A DNA stretch of 64,000 nt from Mycobacterium sp. Aquia_216. Lineage in GTDB: Bacteria; Actinomycetota; Actinomycetes; Mycobacteriales; Mycobacteriaceae. The notes beneath the pieces are model-generated. The model did not search any database and was not told the DNA's origin. It saw only the letters and a program-made list of their open reading frames with translations. The stretch spans positions 310,001 to 374,000 of the forward strand of contig NZ_CP113529.1 of assembly GCF_026723865.1 (NCBI RefSeq), read 5' to 3'. Made by a program: the position numbers and the translations under genes. Positions 1 through 10,998 of the stretch are shown here, in pieces. The stretch's first letter is position 1. Each line of letters begins with the position of its first letter.

Positions 1-1
1 T

Positions 2-322
2 GACCTTGCGAAAAAGCGCGGCTGGTCGGGCCGCGTCGCGGAGGGCACGGTCCTGGGCCACTGGACATCGGTGGTAGGTCATCAGATCGCCGACCACGCA
101 ACTCCGACGGCCCTCAATGAGGGGGTGCTCAGCGTGGCAGCCGAGTCCACCGCCTGGGCAACCCAGTTACGGATGATTCAAGCGCAGTTGTTGGCGAAGA
201 TCGCCGCGGCGGTGGGCAACGGTGTGGTGACGTCGTTGAAAATCACCGGACCGGCCGCACCTTCCTGGCGCAAGGGTCCTCGACACATCTCCGGTCGGGG
301 GCCTCGTGACACCTACGGCTGA
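2..322 (+). CDS. dciA: DciA-like DUF721 protein, 3' part (Rv0004 type)
   Basis: The reading frame is open from base 2 and ends at TGA 320-322, so only the C-terminal ~106 residues are present; the start lies before the window. The visible part reads [15 protein letters not shown], then a typical DUF721 fold region with HWTSVVG and an [14 protein letters not shown] strand. Family knowledge: actinobacterial DciA acts in loading or regulating the replicative helicase DnaB at oriC, which fits the dnaA-dnaN-recF-dciA-gyrB order. It lies 267 bases upstream of gyrB on the same strand. The assignment rests on recalled similarity to Rv0004 and on synteny. Confidence 0.85.
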   Translation, partial: DLAKKRGWSGRVAEGTVLGHWTSVVGHQIADHATPTALNEGVLSVAAESTAWATQLRMIQAQLLAKIAAAVGNGVVTSLKITGPAAPSWRKGPRHISGRGPRDTYG

Positions 323-517
323 CACCATCGACCGGTCCGGCGCTGCCGGCGACACGCCGTCAACAAGGCGTTAAGGATAGCCCCCTCAGATCCGCGAGAA
401 CGATACGGACCCCCGCGACGCACGTCCGGACGCGCCGTCAATAAAGAAATTGGGCACACGGCGCGTCCAGATAGGCAGAAACGCTCCCAGAAAATCGGTC
501 CCGTCCCCCGTTCACGG

Positions 518-523
518 TAGAGT
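518..523 (+). promoter_or_regulatory. Candidate -10 element of the gyrB promoter
   Basis: TAGAGT fits the mycobacterial TANNNT -10 consensus and would place a transcript start near 530, giving a ~60-base leader before the GTG of gyrB. A purine-rich GAGGAGA (572-578) lies ~11 bases before that GTG and could be its ribosome site. No clear -35 box is visible. The rest of 323-589 shows no convincing coding region. Confidence 0.4.
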
Positions 524-565
524 GGACGGCATGCGGCTGCTGCGGTGACTGGACCGCCCGCATGA

Positions 566-2623
<2,058 letters not shown>

Positions 2624-2661
2624 GAAGTCGAGACGGCTAGCTCTCACGACCGAAGGAACAC

Positions 2662-5181
2662 ATGACTGACACCACTTTGCCGCCGAGCGGCGAAGCCGGC
2701 GACCGCATCGAACCGGTGGACATTCAGCACGAGATGCAGCGTAGCTACATCGATTACGCGATGAGCGTGATCGTAGGCCGCGCACTGCCGGAGGTGCGGG
2801 ACGGTCTCAAGCCGGTGCACCGCCGCGTGCTCTACGCGATGTTCGACTCCGGGTTCCGCCCGGACCGCGGTCACGCGAAATCCGCACGCTCCGTTGCCGA
2901 GACGATGGGTAACTACCACCCGCACGGCGACTCTTCGATCTACGACACCCTGGTCCGGATGGCGCAGCCGTGGTCGCTGCGCTACCCGCTGGTCGACGGG
3001 CAGGGCAATTTCGGCTCACCAGGCAACGATCCCCCAGCGGCCATGCGGTACACCGAGGCGCGGCTGACTCCGCTCGCCATGGAGATGCTGCGCGAAATCG
3101 ACGAGGAGACAGTCGATTTCATCCCGAACTACGACGGGCGCGTGCAGGAGCCAACGGTTCTGCCCAGCCGCTTCCCGAACCTGTTGGCCAACGGGTCCGG
3201 CGGCATCGCCGTCGGTATGGCCACCAACATTCCGCCGCACAACCTGGGCGAGCTCGCCGAGGCAGTGTTCTGGTGCCTGGACAATCACGAGGCCGACGAA
3301 GAGGCCACGCTGGCCGCGGTCTGCGAGCGGGTCAAGGGGCCAGACTTCCCGACGTACGGTTTGATCGTCGGCTCACAAGGGATTCACGACGCCTACACGA
3401 CCGGTCGCGGCTCGATCCGGATGCGCGGAGTTGTTGAAGTAGAAGAAGATTCGCGCGGCCGTACCTCGATCGTCATCACCGAATTGCCCTACCAGGTCAA
3501 TCACGACAACTTCATCACCTCGATCGCCGAGCAGGTTCGCGACGGCAAGCTTGCCGGGATCTCCAACATCGAGGACCAGAGCAGTGACCGGGTCGGTTTG
3601 CGGATTGTCGTCGAGGTCAAGCGCGACGCCGTCGCCAAGGTGGTGCTGAACAACCTCTACAAGCACACCCAGCTGCAGACCAGCTTCGGCGCCAACATGC
3701 TGAGCATCGTCGATGGTGTGCCGCGCACCCTGCGCCTCGACCAGATGATCCGCTACTACGTCGCACACCAACTCGACGTGATCATTCGGCGGACCACCTA
3801 CCGGTTGCGTAAAGCCAACGAGCGGGCCCACATTCTGCGCGGTCTGGTCAAGGCGCTTGACGCACTGGACGAAGTCATCGCCTTGATCCGGGCGTCGGAA
3901 ACCGTCGACATCGCCCGGACCGGCTTGATCGAACTGCTCGATATCGACGAGATCCAGGCCCAGGCCATCCTGGACATGCAGCTGCGCCGGCTGGCGGCCC
4001 TGGAGCGCCAGCGCATCGTCGACGACCTGGCCAAGATCGAAGCCGAGATCGCCGACCTGGAAGACATTTTGGCCAAGCCGGAACGACAGCGCCGGATCGT
4101 GCACGACGAGCTCGCCGAGATCGTCGAGAAGCACGGTGACACGCGTCGCACCCGCATCATCGCGGCCGACGGCGACGTCAACGACGAGGACCTGATCGCC
4201 CGCGAGGATGTCGTCGTCACGATCACCGAAACCGGATACGCCAAGCGCACGAAGACCGACCTGTACCGCAGCCAGAAACGCGGCGGCAAGGGCGTGCAGG
4301 GCGCCGGGCTCAAGCAGGACGACATCGTCGCGCACTTCTTCGTGTCCTCGACGCACGACTGGATCCTGTTCTTCACCACACAGGGGCGGGTGTATCGGGC
4401 CAAGGCCTACGAGCTGCCGGAGGCGTCCCGGACGGCGCGCGGGCAGCACGTCGCCAACCTGCTGGCTTTCCAGCCCGAGGAACGCATCGCGCAGGTCATT
4501 CAGATCAAGAGCTACGAGGATGCGCCTTATCTGGTGCTGGCCACCAAGAACGGTCTGGTCAAAAAGTCCAAGCTGACCGACTTCGACTCGAACCGCTCGG
4601 GTGGGATCGTCGCGGTCAACCTGCGCGACGGCGACGAGCTGGTCGGTGCCGTGCTGTGCTCCTCGGAGGAGGATCTGCTCCTGGTCTCGGCCAACGGGCA
4701 ATCGATCAGGTTCTCGGCGACCGACGAGGCGCTGCGCCCGATGGGCCGCGCCACGTCGGGTGTCCAGGGCATGCGATTCAACGAGGACGACCGGCTGCTG
4801 TCGCTGAACGTGGTCCAGGAAGGCATGTTCCTGCTGGTCGCGACGGCCGGTGGTTATGCCAAACGCACCGCGATCGAGGAGTACCCGGTGCAGGGCCGCG
4901 GCGGCAAGGGAGTTCTGACGGTCCAGTACGACCGCCGGCGTGGCAGTCTGGTGGGGGCCTTGATCGTCGACGACGACAGCGAGTTGTATGCGATCACCTC
5001 GGGTGGCGGCGTCATCCGCACCGCGGCGCGCCAGGTGCGCAAGGCCGGGCGGCAGACCAAGGGCGTTCGGTTGATGAACTTGGGTGAGGGCGACACCCTG
5101 TTGGCCATCGCCCGCAACGCCGAGGAAAGCGCTGACGAGGAGATCGAGGAAATCGAGGGCGCCGAGGAGTCGGAGAGCTAA
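2662..5181 (+). CDS. gyrA: DNA gyrase subunit A
   Basis: Breakage-reunion subunit of gyrase, 839 residues (Mtb 838), with no intein. The catalytic tyrosine is Y130 in [10 protein letters not shown]. The quinolone-resistance region reads HGDSSIYDT: residue S91 aligns with Mtb A90 and E. coli S83, and T96 with Mtb 95. The C-terminal pinwheel contains the GyrA box QKRGGKG followed by beta-propeller repeats, and the tail is acidic. A ribosome site (GAAGGAA) lies 6-9 bases before the ATG. Start MTDTTLPP agrees with the family. The Ser at 91 is the one notable difference from most slow-growing mycobacteria known to me. Confidence 0.98.
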   Translation: MTDTTLPPSGEAGDRIEPVDIQHEMQRSYIDYAMSVIVGRALPEVRDGLKPVHRRVLYAMFDSGFRPDRGHAKSARSVAETMGNYHPHGDSSIYDTLVRMAQPWSLRYPLVDGQGNFGSPGNDPPAAMRYTEARLTPLAMEMLREIDEETVDFIPNYDGRVQEPTVLPSRFPNLLANGSGGIAVGMATNIPPHNLGELAEAVFWCLDNHEADEEATLAAVCERVKGPDFPTYGLIVGSQGIHDAYTTGRGSIRMRGVVEVEEDSRGRTSIVITELPYQVNHDNFITSIAEQVRDGKLAGISNIEDQSSDRVGLRIVVEVKRDAVAKVVLNNLYKHTQLQTSFGANMLSIVDGVPRTLRLDQMIRYYVAHQLDVIIRRTTYRLRKANERAHILRGLVKALDALDEVIALIRASETVDIARTGLIELLDIDEIQAQAILDMQLRRLAALERQRIVDDLAKIEAEIADLEDILAKPERQRRIVHDELAEIVEKHGDTRRTRIIAADGDVNDEDLIAREDVVVTITETGYAKRTKTDLYRSQKRGGKGVQGAGLKQDDIVAHFFVSSTHDWILFFTTQGRVYRAKAYELPEASRTARGQHVANLLAFQPEERIAQVIQIKSYEDAPYLVLATKNGLVKKSKLTDFDSNRSGGIVAVNLRDGDELVGAVLCSSEEDLLLVSANGQSIRFSATDEALRPMGRATSGVQGMRFNEDDRLLSLNVVQEGMFLLVATAGGYAKRTAIEEYPVQGRGGKGVLTVQYDRRRGSLVGALIVDDDSELYAITSGGGVIRTAARQVRKAGRQTKGVRLMNLGEGDTLLAIARNAEESADEEIEEIEGAEESES

Positions 5182-5305
5182 CCCGGGTCGAGCAGTGGCC
5201 TGCCAACGGACTGTCGCTGGGCCCGGGCAATTAGACTCAGCCCGACCAGAGAAATGCGAGTGCCACCGACCGGGCGGCCAAGGCAGCAGAGGTAAGGAGT
5301 CTCCG

Positions 5306-6175
5306 GTGACCTCACCGAGCGAGCCGGGTGCCCCCAAACAGGGCGATGGCCAGAACGGCGACGTTTCGGCCGAGCGCACCGGTGCGCACCAGCGGGGGGC
5401 GCCCGGCCAGGGGGGCGGGGATACGCCACCGTGGCAGCGCGGCGCCGCCCGGGCCGCCAATCCGGCGAATCGCCAGGCCGAGCCGCCGACCGAGCGACCG
5501 CACGGCCCGCCTCCTGGTGTTGACGCCCGGGTGAATCGCTTTATCTCGGGCGGCAACCCGCAGGGGCCCGGCGGGCAAGGGCACCCCAAGAGCCACGAGT
5601 ACGAAGGGCACACCCGTGGCGATGCGGCGCCAAACGAGGCCTACGCCAGCGAGCTCCCCGATCTGTCCGGACCGCTTCCACGCGGAACGCAACGCAAGAC
5701 CACGCCCGAACGCGGCCCGGAGACGACACAAACGACGGGCTCGGGGCGCTCGACGACCGGCGAATCCCGGGAGAATCGCGACAGCCTCATTCAGGTGTCG
5801 CGGCGCAAAGGGGGCCCCGTTCGGGCCAGCATGCAGATCCGCCGGATCGATCCGTGGAGCACGTTGAAAGTGTCCCTGATGCTTTCGGTGGCGGCGTTCT
5901 TCGTCTGGATGATCGCCGTGGCATTCCTCTACCTAGTGCTCGGCGGCATGGGGGTGTGGGCCAAGCTCAACAGCAACGTCGGTGACCTGTTGAACAACAC
6001 CAGCGGCAGTAGTGGAGAGTTGGTGTCGAGTGGGACGATCTTCGGCGGCGCCGTGCTGATCGGGTTGGTCAACATCGTCTTGCTCACCGCGATGGCCACG
6101 ATCGGCGCGTTCGTGTACAACCTGACGACCGACCTGATCGGCGGCGTCGAAGTCACGCTGGCGGATCGCGATTAG
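5306..6175 (+). CDS. DUF3566 membrane protein (Rv0007 type)
   Basis: About 289 residues. The N-terminal ~180 residues are proline-, glycine- and charge-rich and probably disordered and cytoplasmic. The C-terminal DUF3566 domain has two predicted membrane helices ([20 protein letters not shown]; then the stretch around [19 protein letters not shown]), separated by [15 protein letters not shown]. The frame is open much further upstream, but GTG 5306 is preceded by GGTAAGGAG and starts [10 protein letters not shown], like Rv0007. It follows gyrA by 124 bases and precedes the tRNA pair, a conserved mycobacterial arrangement. Biochemical role unknown; a cell-division link has been suggested for homologues because of the neighbourhood. 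Confidence 0.93.
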   Translation: MTSPSEPGAPKQGDGQNGDVSAERTGAHQRGAPGQGGGDTPPWQRGAARAANPANRQAEPPTERPHGPPPGVDARVNRFISGGNPQGPGGQGHPKSHEYEGHTRGDAAPNEAYASELPDLSGPLPRGTQRKTTPERGPETTQTTGSGRSTTGESRENRDSLIQVSRRKGGPVRASMQIRRIDPWSTLKVSLMLSVAAFFVWMIAVAFLYLVLGGMGVWAKLNSNVGDLLNNTSGSSGELVSSGTIFGGAVLIGLVNIVLLTAMATIGAFVYNLTTDLIGGVEVTLADRD

Positions 6176-6236
6176 TGCAGGTTTTGGGGTGGAGCGGCGA
6201 GTGCGGTAATCTCGGCGCTCGGCCGTACGCGTATAC

Positions 6237-6310
6237 GGGCCTATAGCTCAGGCGGTTAGAGCGCTTCGCTGATAACGAAGAGGTCGGAGGTTCGAGTCCT
6301 CCTAGGCCCA
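6237..6310 (+). tRNA. ileT: tRNA-Ile (GAT)
   Basis: Acceptor GGGCCTA pairs with TAGGCCC and the discriminator is A. The anticodon arm CTTCG-CTGATAA-CGAAG has anticodon GAT. D-arm and T-arm (GGAGG TTCGAGT CCTCC) are canonical. 74 bases, CCA not encoded. It is followed 145 bases later by tRNA-Ala, as in Mtb downstream of gyrA. Confidence 0.98.
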
Positions 6311-6455
6311 CAACCATGTGCCCGTCAAGACGTTGTGTGAGACTTGCATGGCCGTTGGCATTGATTGTCTTGGTGGCGGCGGCGGTGCGGTCACGGCGTG
6401 GCGTCGAAGTATGGCACGTGGCAGCAGTCGATACCGCACCCATTGAACATCAAGA

Positions 6456-6528
6456 GGGGCCTTAGCTCAGTTGGTAGAGCACTGCCTTTGCAAGGCAGGT
6501 GTCAGGGGTTCGATTCCCCTAGGCTCCA
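6456..6528 (+). tRNA. alaT: tRNA-Ala (TGC)
   Basis: Acceptor GGGGCCT pairs with AGGCTCC (one G-T pair). The anticodon arm CTGCC-TTTGCAA-GGCAG shows anticodon TGC, and the T-arm GGGG TTCGATT CCCC is canonical. 73 bases, CCA not encoded. Confidence 0.98.
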
Positions 6529-6668
6529 CAAAATCGAAAGCGCATTCGGAATTCCGGCGCGCCGTCGAATTGCAGACTCTCCCATAGACGTTGGCCGGAT
6601 CTCGGGGCCGCCTCATTTGCTGTTGGGCGATGAACTCGATTTGCGGGCGCGGCCACACGATTAGTTGT

Positions 6669-6995
6669 ATGGTGCGCCTCATGATGAAATCAGCGCGGGT
6701 TGCCGGCACCGTGACGCTGGGGGCGGCACTCACGATCGGCGGAATCGGAATTGGCATCGGAATGGCTCCTCCCGCGTCGGCGGGCTGTCAGGGCACCATC
6801 ATTCCGGGAGAATCTTATTGCGACAAACCCGTAGGCCCGAATGGGGTTTGGGAGCGGTGCCACCAGGCCGCCAGCTACCCGGTCTACGGCGGCAAGGGCG
6901 TGATCGAGGACATCACCCCGCCGCCGGAGTGCTACCCGGTGGACCCGGCGCAGCCCGTGCCGCTCGGGCAGCCGCCGAATCACATCGACGACTGA
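6669..6995 (+). CDS. Small secreted Cys-rich protein (CDGP-like)
   Basis: About 108 residues. A signal peptide is clear: basic MMKSAR, a hydrophobic Ala/Gly/Ile core, and a probable cut after PPASA. The mature part carries Cys pairs in GCQGTIIPGESYCDKP and WERC, and a proline-rich tail ending NHIDD. The CDxPxxxNGxWxRC pattern resembles the mycobacterial 'CDGP domain' secreted proteins; function unknown. ATG 6669 or the internal ATGs at 6681/6684 are possible starts; no good ribosome site is seen. Its 3' end overlaps the extended frame of the excalibur remnant on the other strand. Confidence 0.75.
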   Translation: MVRLMMKSARVAGTVTLGAALTIGGIGIGIGMAPPASAGCQGTIIPGESYCDKPVGPNGVWERCHQAASYPVYGGKGVIEDITPPPECYPVDPAQPVPLGQPPNHIDD

Positions 6996-7192
6996 TCAGC
7001 GCTCGGTGCGACTCGCAGGCGATGCCGTCGTTGTCCCGGTCTAGTTTTTGCTGGTAGGCCGGGTCACCGCGCGGGATGTTGTAACGCCCGCCTGCTGCAG
7101 CCGCCTTGGAATTGGCGTAGGGCGGGCGCGACAGTCAGGCAGATACCGAGCGCAGCGGCAATTGTGGCCAGTGCGGCCAGCACAACGCGCAT
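6913..7192 (-). pseudogene. Excalibur-domain secreted protein, frameshifted
   Basis: On the minus strand ATG 7192 opens a signal peptide (MRVVLAALATIAAALG, then ICLTVAPA). About 20 codons later a different frame (from ~7122 down to 7012) encodes PYANSKAAAAGGRYN, then IPRGDPAYQQKLDRDN and DGIACE. That is the excalibur domain with its DxDxDG-type calcium motif. The two halves are one base out of register, and the domain frame has a TGA just upstream, so the gene is broken here or the assembly has an indel between about 7123 and 7140. After the domain the frame runs on to TGA 6913-6915, overlapping the convergent secreted-protein gene. Confidence 0.6.
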
Positions 7193-7406
7193 CTCCGTGA
7201 CGAGCCGAGTTCGGTAAGACGCACAAGCCTTCAGGCGTTCGGCCTACTGAGGTTCGACGGTCGGCACTGAGGCCTACGTTCAGGTCGGCCCTCTGGGCGG
7301 AACGGTAGAGCGCACAGCCGATTCGCAGCCAGACGGTACGGGGCGACGGATGGCGATTGGCCGCAGTGCAATCGGTGAAATTTCGGGCGCTAGTTCGGGA
7401 GCCGCA

Positions 7407-7844
7407 TCAGGGGCGCGGCTGCACGTCCACACTGGGCGGCCGCGGAGACGGATCGGGGTCGTCGCGGTTCGTCGAGCGCCGGACGATGCTGAACGCGGCC
7501 GCTCCGCCGGCCAGGACCACGATGGCGGCTCCCGCGATCAACAATGGCCGCCTGCCGCGACGACGTTGGGATTTGCGCGCGTCTTGCAGTGCCTGCGGCA
7601 GGTTCGAGACCACTTCCTGCGCGGCGGCGAGCTCTTGGGCGATCGTTTCCTGTGCCGCGGCGATTTCGCGAGATAGTTGGCCCTGGCGGTACCGGCGCCG
7701 CAACTGCGACGCGGTCGACTGCACGGAGTGGGCCCCCAATCCGATGACACCGCAGGTGACGTCCACCGGTCCCACCGCCGAGTACGTCAGGCCTCGAGAC
7801 AGTCGCTGCCTGGGGGTCAGCTGTGCTTCCGCCTTCGCGCTCAT
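7407..7844 (-). CDS. cwsA: Cell wall synthesis protein CwsA
   Basis: 145 residues, the same length as Mtb Rv0008c. The N-terminal part is charged and cytoplasmic, with a helical stretch rich in Gln/Ala (REIAAAQETIAQELAAAQEV). A single membrane helix near residues 105-125 (LLIAGAAIVVLAGGAAAF) is followed by a short Arg/Asp/Pro-rich tail. Family knowledge: CwsA interacts with CrgA and Wag31 and helps maintain cell shape and polar peptidoglycan synthesis. The start MSAKAEAQLT is chosen over the long upstream extension because it matches the family and has GAAAGG upstream. It is divergent from ppiA. Confidence 0.92.
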   Translation of the reverse strand: MSAKAEAQLTPRQRLSRGLTYSAVGPVDVTCGVIGLGAHSVQSTASQLRRRYRQGQLSREIAAAQETIAQELAAAQEVVSNLPQALQDARKSQRRRGRRPLLIAGAAIVVLAGGAAAFSIVRRSTNRDDPDPSPRPPSVDVQPRP

Positions 7845-7971
7845 CTGCCGCCTTTCTGTGCCGCTCGTGGACCTACAGACTGCCACCATAAAAACATCGG
7901 CGGGTCTATTACCGCGCGACGTCGGCATTTTCGGCACCGAGCGACACCGGGTGCGGGCGGCCCCGCGGGTA

Positions 7972-8520
7972 ATGGCAGACTCTCGTGTCGTGACCAACAG
8001 CCCGAATCAGACTGCCACTGCCACACTGCACACCAACCGCGGCGACATCAAGATTGCCCTGTTCGGAAACCACGCGCCCAAGACGGTCGCCAACTTCGTC
8101 GGCCTGGCGCAGGGCACCAAGGAGTACTCGACCCAGAACGCTTCGGGGAGTCCTTCCGGTCCGTTCTACGACGGCGCGGTCTTTCACAGAGTGATCCAGG
8201 GCTTCATGATCCAGGGCGGCGACCCGACCGGTACCGGACGCGGCGGCCCCGGCTACCAGTTCGCTGACGAGTTCCACCCCGAGCTGCAGTTCGACAAGCC
8301 CTACTTGCTGGCGATGGCCAATGCTGGTCCGGGCACCAACGGCTCGCAATTTTTCATCACCGTCGGCCAGACGCCGCACCTCAACCGGCGCCACACGATC
8401 TTCGGCGAGGTGACCGACGCCGAGTCGCAGAAGGTGGTCGACGCGATCGCCACGACGTCCACCGATGGCAACGACCGTCCGACCGACGCGGTCGTCATCG
8501 AGTCGATCACGATCTCGTAG
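7972..8520 (+). CDS. ppiA: Cyclophilin-type peptidyl-prolyl isomerase A
   Basis: 182 residues, identical in length to Mtb PpiA. Cyclophilin signatures: FHRVIQGFMIQGGD with the catalytic Arg, GPGTNGSQFFIT and LNRRHTIFGEV. It catalyses cis-trans isomerisation of prolyl bonds and is probably cytosolic, since no signal peptide is visible. ATG 7972 (MADSRVVTNSP) is chosen because it matches the family N-terminus; the frame is open far upstream but the extension is low-quality sequence. Confidence 0.95.
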   Translation: MADSRVVTNSPNQTATATLHTNRGDIKIALFGNHAPKTVANFVGLAQGTKEYSTQNASGSPSGPFYDGAVFHRVIQGFMIQGGDPTGTGRGGPGYQFADEFHPELQFDKPYLLAMANAGPGTNGSQFFITVGQTPHLNRRHTIFGEVTDAESQKVVDAIATTSTDGNDRPTDAVVIESITIS

Positions 8521-8532
8521 ACCGGCTGCTAG

Positions 8533-8967
8533 CTAAGCCGGCGCAGCGCCGTTTCGACCGGCGTAGCCGGCAGCGGTAAGCGCGTCGAGCACCTCCAACG
8601 GCTCGGTGCCGAGGTCCCAGCGGGAGAACAGCACCAGGCCCTCGTCGGCGGTTTCGACTTCGAGGAACCGCACCTTGCGCCCGAGGCGGCGGAACTCGGT
8701 GATCCGGATGATCTTGATGTCGGAGCGCTGCAATACCTGCGTCCGGAACCACCCTCGGATGACCAAACCGGCGGGGGTAATTGCCAGTTTTGGGCGCGCA
8801 CGCCACGTCGCGCCCGCAAACACGAGCAGACCCGCCCCGGCAATCCCCGCAAGGACTCGCCCCGGCGGGTCTGTGACCACGGTCACACTCGCGATAGCCA
8901 TGACGAACCCGCCAAGGCCACAACCAGCGACTCCCGCAGCACGCGGTTCCCACTGTGTTTGCTGCAT
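8533..8967 (-). CDS. PH-domain-like membrane protein (Rv0010c type)
   Basis: 144 residues. Two membrane helices near the N-terminus (GVAGCGLGGFVMAIASV; GRVLAGIAGAGLLVFAG) are followed by a small beta-rich bacterial PH-like domain (LAITPAGLVIRGWFRTQVL ... IIRITEFRR). Start MQQTQWEPR matches the Mtb orthologue; a 15-codon extension to 9012 is possible. It lies between ppiA and crgA. No known function. Confidence 0.85.
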   Translation of the reverse strand: MQQTQWEPRAAGVAGCGLGGFVMAIASVTVVTDPPGRVLAGIAGAGLLVFAGATWRARPKLAITPAGLVIRGWFRTQVLQRSDIKIIRITEFRRLGRKVRFLEVETADEGLVLFSRWDLGTEPLEVLDALTAAGYAGRNGAAPA

Positions 8968-9122
8968 GCGGTCCTTAACCCCTCCCACCACTGCCGATGC
9001 AGTTATCCACATCAGCTATCAACAGTGGGGATAAATCACACGCGTGTGATTGGGTGTTCACAAGGTTGCTGGCTCAGCCGCAGATCCACCCAGAGATGAA
9101 TTCATTCGCGATTTGATCTTGG

Positions 9123-9404
9123 TTAGTGCCAGCGCATGGTGAGCAACAAGCCGGTGATCATGAAAGCGAACGCGATCGCGTAGTTCCAGGGACCCAGTTG
9201 CGCCATCCAGGTGAGAGCGGCCGGTGCCTGGCTTCCGACGGCGGCCAACTGGAACACCATCAGCCAGACGAGACCGATCAGCATGAGACCTACGAACAGC
9301 GCGACGAACCACACGCTGGACGGTCCGACCTTCACTTTCACCGGCGTCCGGCTGACCGCGCTGACGGTGAAGTCGTTCTTCTTGCGGACCTTGGACTTGG
9401 GCAT
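9123..9404 (-). CDS. crgA: Cell division protein CrgA
   Basis: 93 residues, near-identical in recalled sequence to Mtb Rv0011c. N-terminal [15 protein letters not shown] is cytoplasmic, followed by two membrane helices ([20 protein letters not shown] and [15 protein letters not shown]). Family knowledge: a small septal protein that contacts FtsZ, FtsQ, FtsI (PbpB) and CwsA and stabilises the divisome. The start has GAGGTAA as ribosome site; the upstream extension to 9461 is not supported. Confidence 0.96.
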   Translation of the reverse strand: MPKSKVRKKNDFTVSAVSRTPVKVKVGPSSVWFVALFVGLMLIGLVWLMVFQLAAVGSQAPAALTWMAQLGPWNYAIAFAFMITGLLLTMRWH

Positions 9405-9522
9405 GATTACCTCGAGATCACGGTGAGCGGGACGGGGTGCAACGATAGCTGTTGTAGCCACCCGCAGGACTTGGTTACGAGATTAACCCACCTGGCACCC
9501 CGGCCAGGAAATTGGAGACTCG

Positions 9523-10266
9523 ATGATCCAGACCCGCCGGTCACCCTGGCGCTTCGGTGTCCCTTTGGTTTGCCTGCTGGCCGGACTGCTGCTGGCGGCC
9601 ACGCACGGGGTGTCCGGCGGTGCGGAGATCCGCCGCAGCGACGCACCGCGGCTGGTCGATTTGGTGCGTGAGACGCAGGCCTCGGTGAATCGCCTCAAGG
9701 CCGAACGCGAAGAACTGGCCGGCAAGATCGACTCGACGCATCTGAGATCTTCCGACGCCGCGTTGGCGGCCATGCTGCGGCGTTCGGCGGAGCTGGCCGG
9801 TGAGGCGGACATGAACCCGGTCCACGGCCCGGGTCTGGTGGTGACGCTCGATGACGCTCAGCGCGACGCCAACGGCCGCTTCCCGCGCGACGCCTCCCCC
9901 GACGACCTGGTGGTGCACCAGCAAGACATCCAGGCTGTCCTGAACGCCCTCTGGAGTGCCGGCGCGGAGGCGGTCCAGATGCAGGATCAGCGGATCATCG
10001 CCACGTCGGTGCCGCGCTGCGTCGGCAACACGCTACTGCTCAATGGCCGTACCTACAGCCCGCCGTACACGATCACCGCGATCGGCAACGCCACCACTAT
10101 GCAGGCGGCCCTGGGCGCCGCTCCCCTGGTGATTCTGTACAAGCAGTACGTCGTCCGGTTCGGGCTCGGCTACCACGAGGACGTCACACCCGACGTGCAG
10201 ATCGTCGGCCACACTGAACCGGTCCGAATGCATTTCGCGCGGCCGGCCGGCCCTGTCGGCTACTGA
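9523..10266 (+). CDS. DUF881 membrane-anchored protein (Rv0012 type)
   Basis: 247 residues. An N-terminal membrane helix (VPLVCLLAGLLLAATHGVSG) is followed by a coiled-coil-prone segment (SVNRLKAEREELAGKID) and an extracytoplasmic DUF881 domain (VHGPGLVVTLDDA, GAEAVQMQDQRI, KQYVVRFGLGYHEDVTP). DUF881 proteins are structurally related to the division protein DivIC/FtsL neighbourhood in Firmicutes; the role in mycobacteria is not established. A GGAG ribosome site precedes the ATG. Position between crgA and trpG matches Mtb. Confidence 0.9.
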   Translation: MIQTRRSPWRFGVPLVCLLAGLLLAATHGVSGGAEIRRSDAPRLVDLVRETQASVNRLKAEREELAGKIDSTHLRSSDAALAAMLRRSAELAGEADMNPVHGPGLVVTLDDAQRDANGRFPRDASPDDLVVHQQDIQAVLNALWSAGAEAVQMQDQRIIATSVPRCVGNTLLLNGRTYSPPYTITAIGNATTMQAALGAAPLVILYKQYVVRFGLGYHEDVTPDVQIVGHTEPVRMHFARPAGPVGY

Positions 10267-10302
10267 GGGCCACTGAGCAGCATCCGCGGCACGGCCGGGC
10301 GG

Positions 10303-10308
10303 TAACCT
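10303..10308 (+). promoter_or_regulatory. -10 element for a probable leaderless trpG/pabA transcript
   Basis: TAACCT fits TANNNT and sits so that base +7 is 10315, the A of the trpG/pabA start codon. No Shine-Dalgarno sequence precedes that ATG, which agrees with leaderless initiation, common in mycobacteria. No clear -35 box. Confidence 0.4.
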
Positions 10309-10314
10309 GACACG

Positions 10315-10998
10315 ATGCGGATCCTGGTTGTCGACAACTACGACAGCTTCGTGTTCAACCTCGTGCAGTACCTGGGGCAACTCGGAGTCGAGGCTGACGT
10401 GTGGCGCAACGACGACACCAGGCTCTCCGACGAAGCTGCGATCGCCGCGCAGTTCGGCGGCGTGTTGCTCAGCCCCGGTCCGGGCACCCCGGAACGCGCG
10501 GGTGCATCGATCGCCCTGGTCCGCGCGTGCGCCGCGGCGGCCACCCCGCTGCTCGGGGTTTGCCTCGGGCACCAGGCCATCGGCGTCGCATTCGGTGCCA
10601 CCGTCGACCGCGCCCCCGAGTTGTTGCATGGTAAGACCAGTAGTGTCCATCACACCAATGTTGGTGTACTGCAAGGGCTTCCGGATCCATTCACCGCGAC
10701 CCGCTACCACTCGCTGACCATCCTGCCGGAATCGCTGCCGACGGAGCTCGAGGTGACGGCCCGCACGCGCAGCGGAGTGATCATGGCCGTGCGTCACAGC
10801 GAGCTGCCGATCCACGGTGTCCAGTTCCACCCGGAGTCGATCCTCACCGAGGGGGGACACCGCATGCTGGCCAACTGGCTGACCTATTGCGGGTGGGCGC
10901 GGGACGACACCCTGATTCGCCGGCTGGAGAACGAGGTTCGCTCCGCGGTGCGGCCGTATTTCCCCGACCCTGCGGCTACTGACCGAACTTCAGCGTGA
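10315..10998 (+). CDS. trpG: Glutamine amidotransferase, anthranilate/ADC synthase component II
   Basis: 227 residues, class I glutamine amidotransferase. Catalytic triad visible: nucleophile C83 in GVCLGHQAIG, with His and Glu in GVQFHPESIL; the oxyanion region is LLSPGPGTP. It releases ammonia from glutamine for anthranilate synthesis (TrpE partner) or 4-amino-4-deoxychorismate (PabB partner). In actinobacteria this gene next to pknB may serve both, so pabA is an alternative name. Its last 23 bases overlap the 3' end of pknB on the opposite strand. Confidence 0.93.
   Translation: MRILVVDNYDSFVFNLVQYLGQLGVEADVWRNDDTRLSDEAAIAAQFGGVLLSPGPGTPERAGASIALVRACAAAATPLLGVCLGHQAIGVAFGATVDRAPELLHGKTSSVHHTNVGVLQGLPDPFTATRYHSLTILPESLPTELEVTARTRSGVIMAVRHSELPIHGVQFHPESILTEGGHRMLANWLTYCGWARDDTLIRRLENEVRSAVRPYFPDPAATDRTSA

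Noticed and set aside
2662..5181. Intein in gyrA, as found in some mycobacteria
   Set aside because: The frame is 839 residues and continuous through the active-site region around Y130; no insertion.
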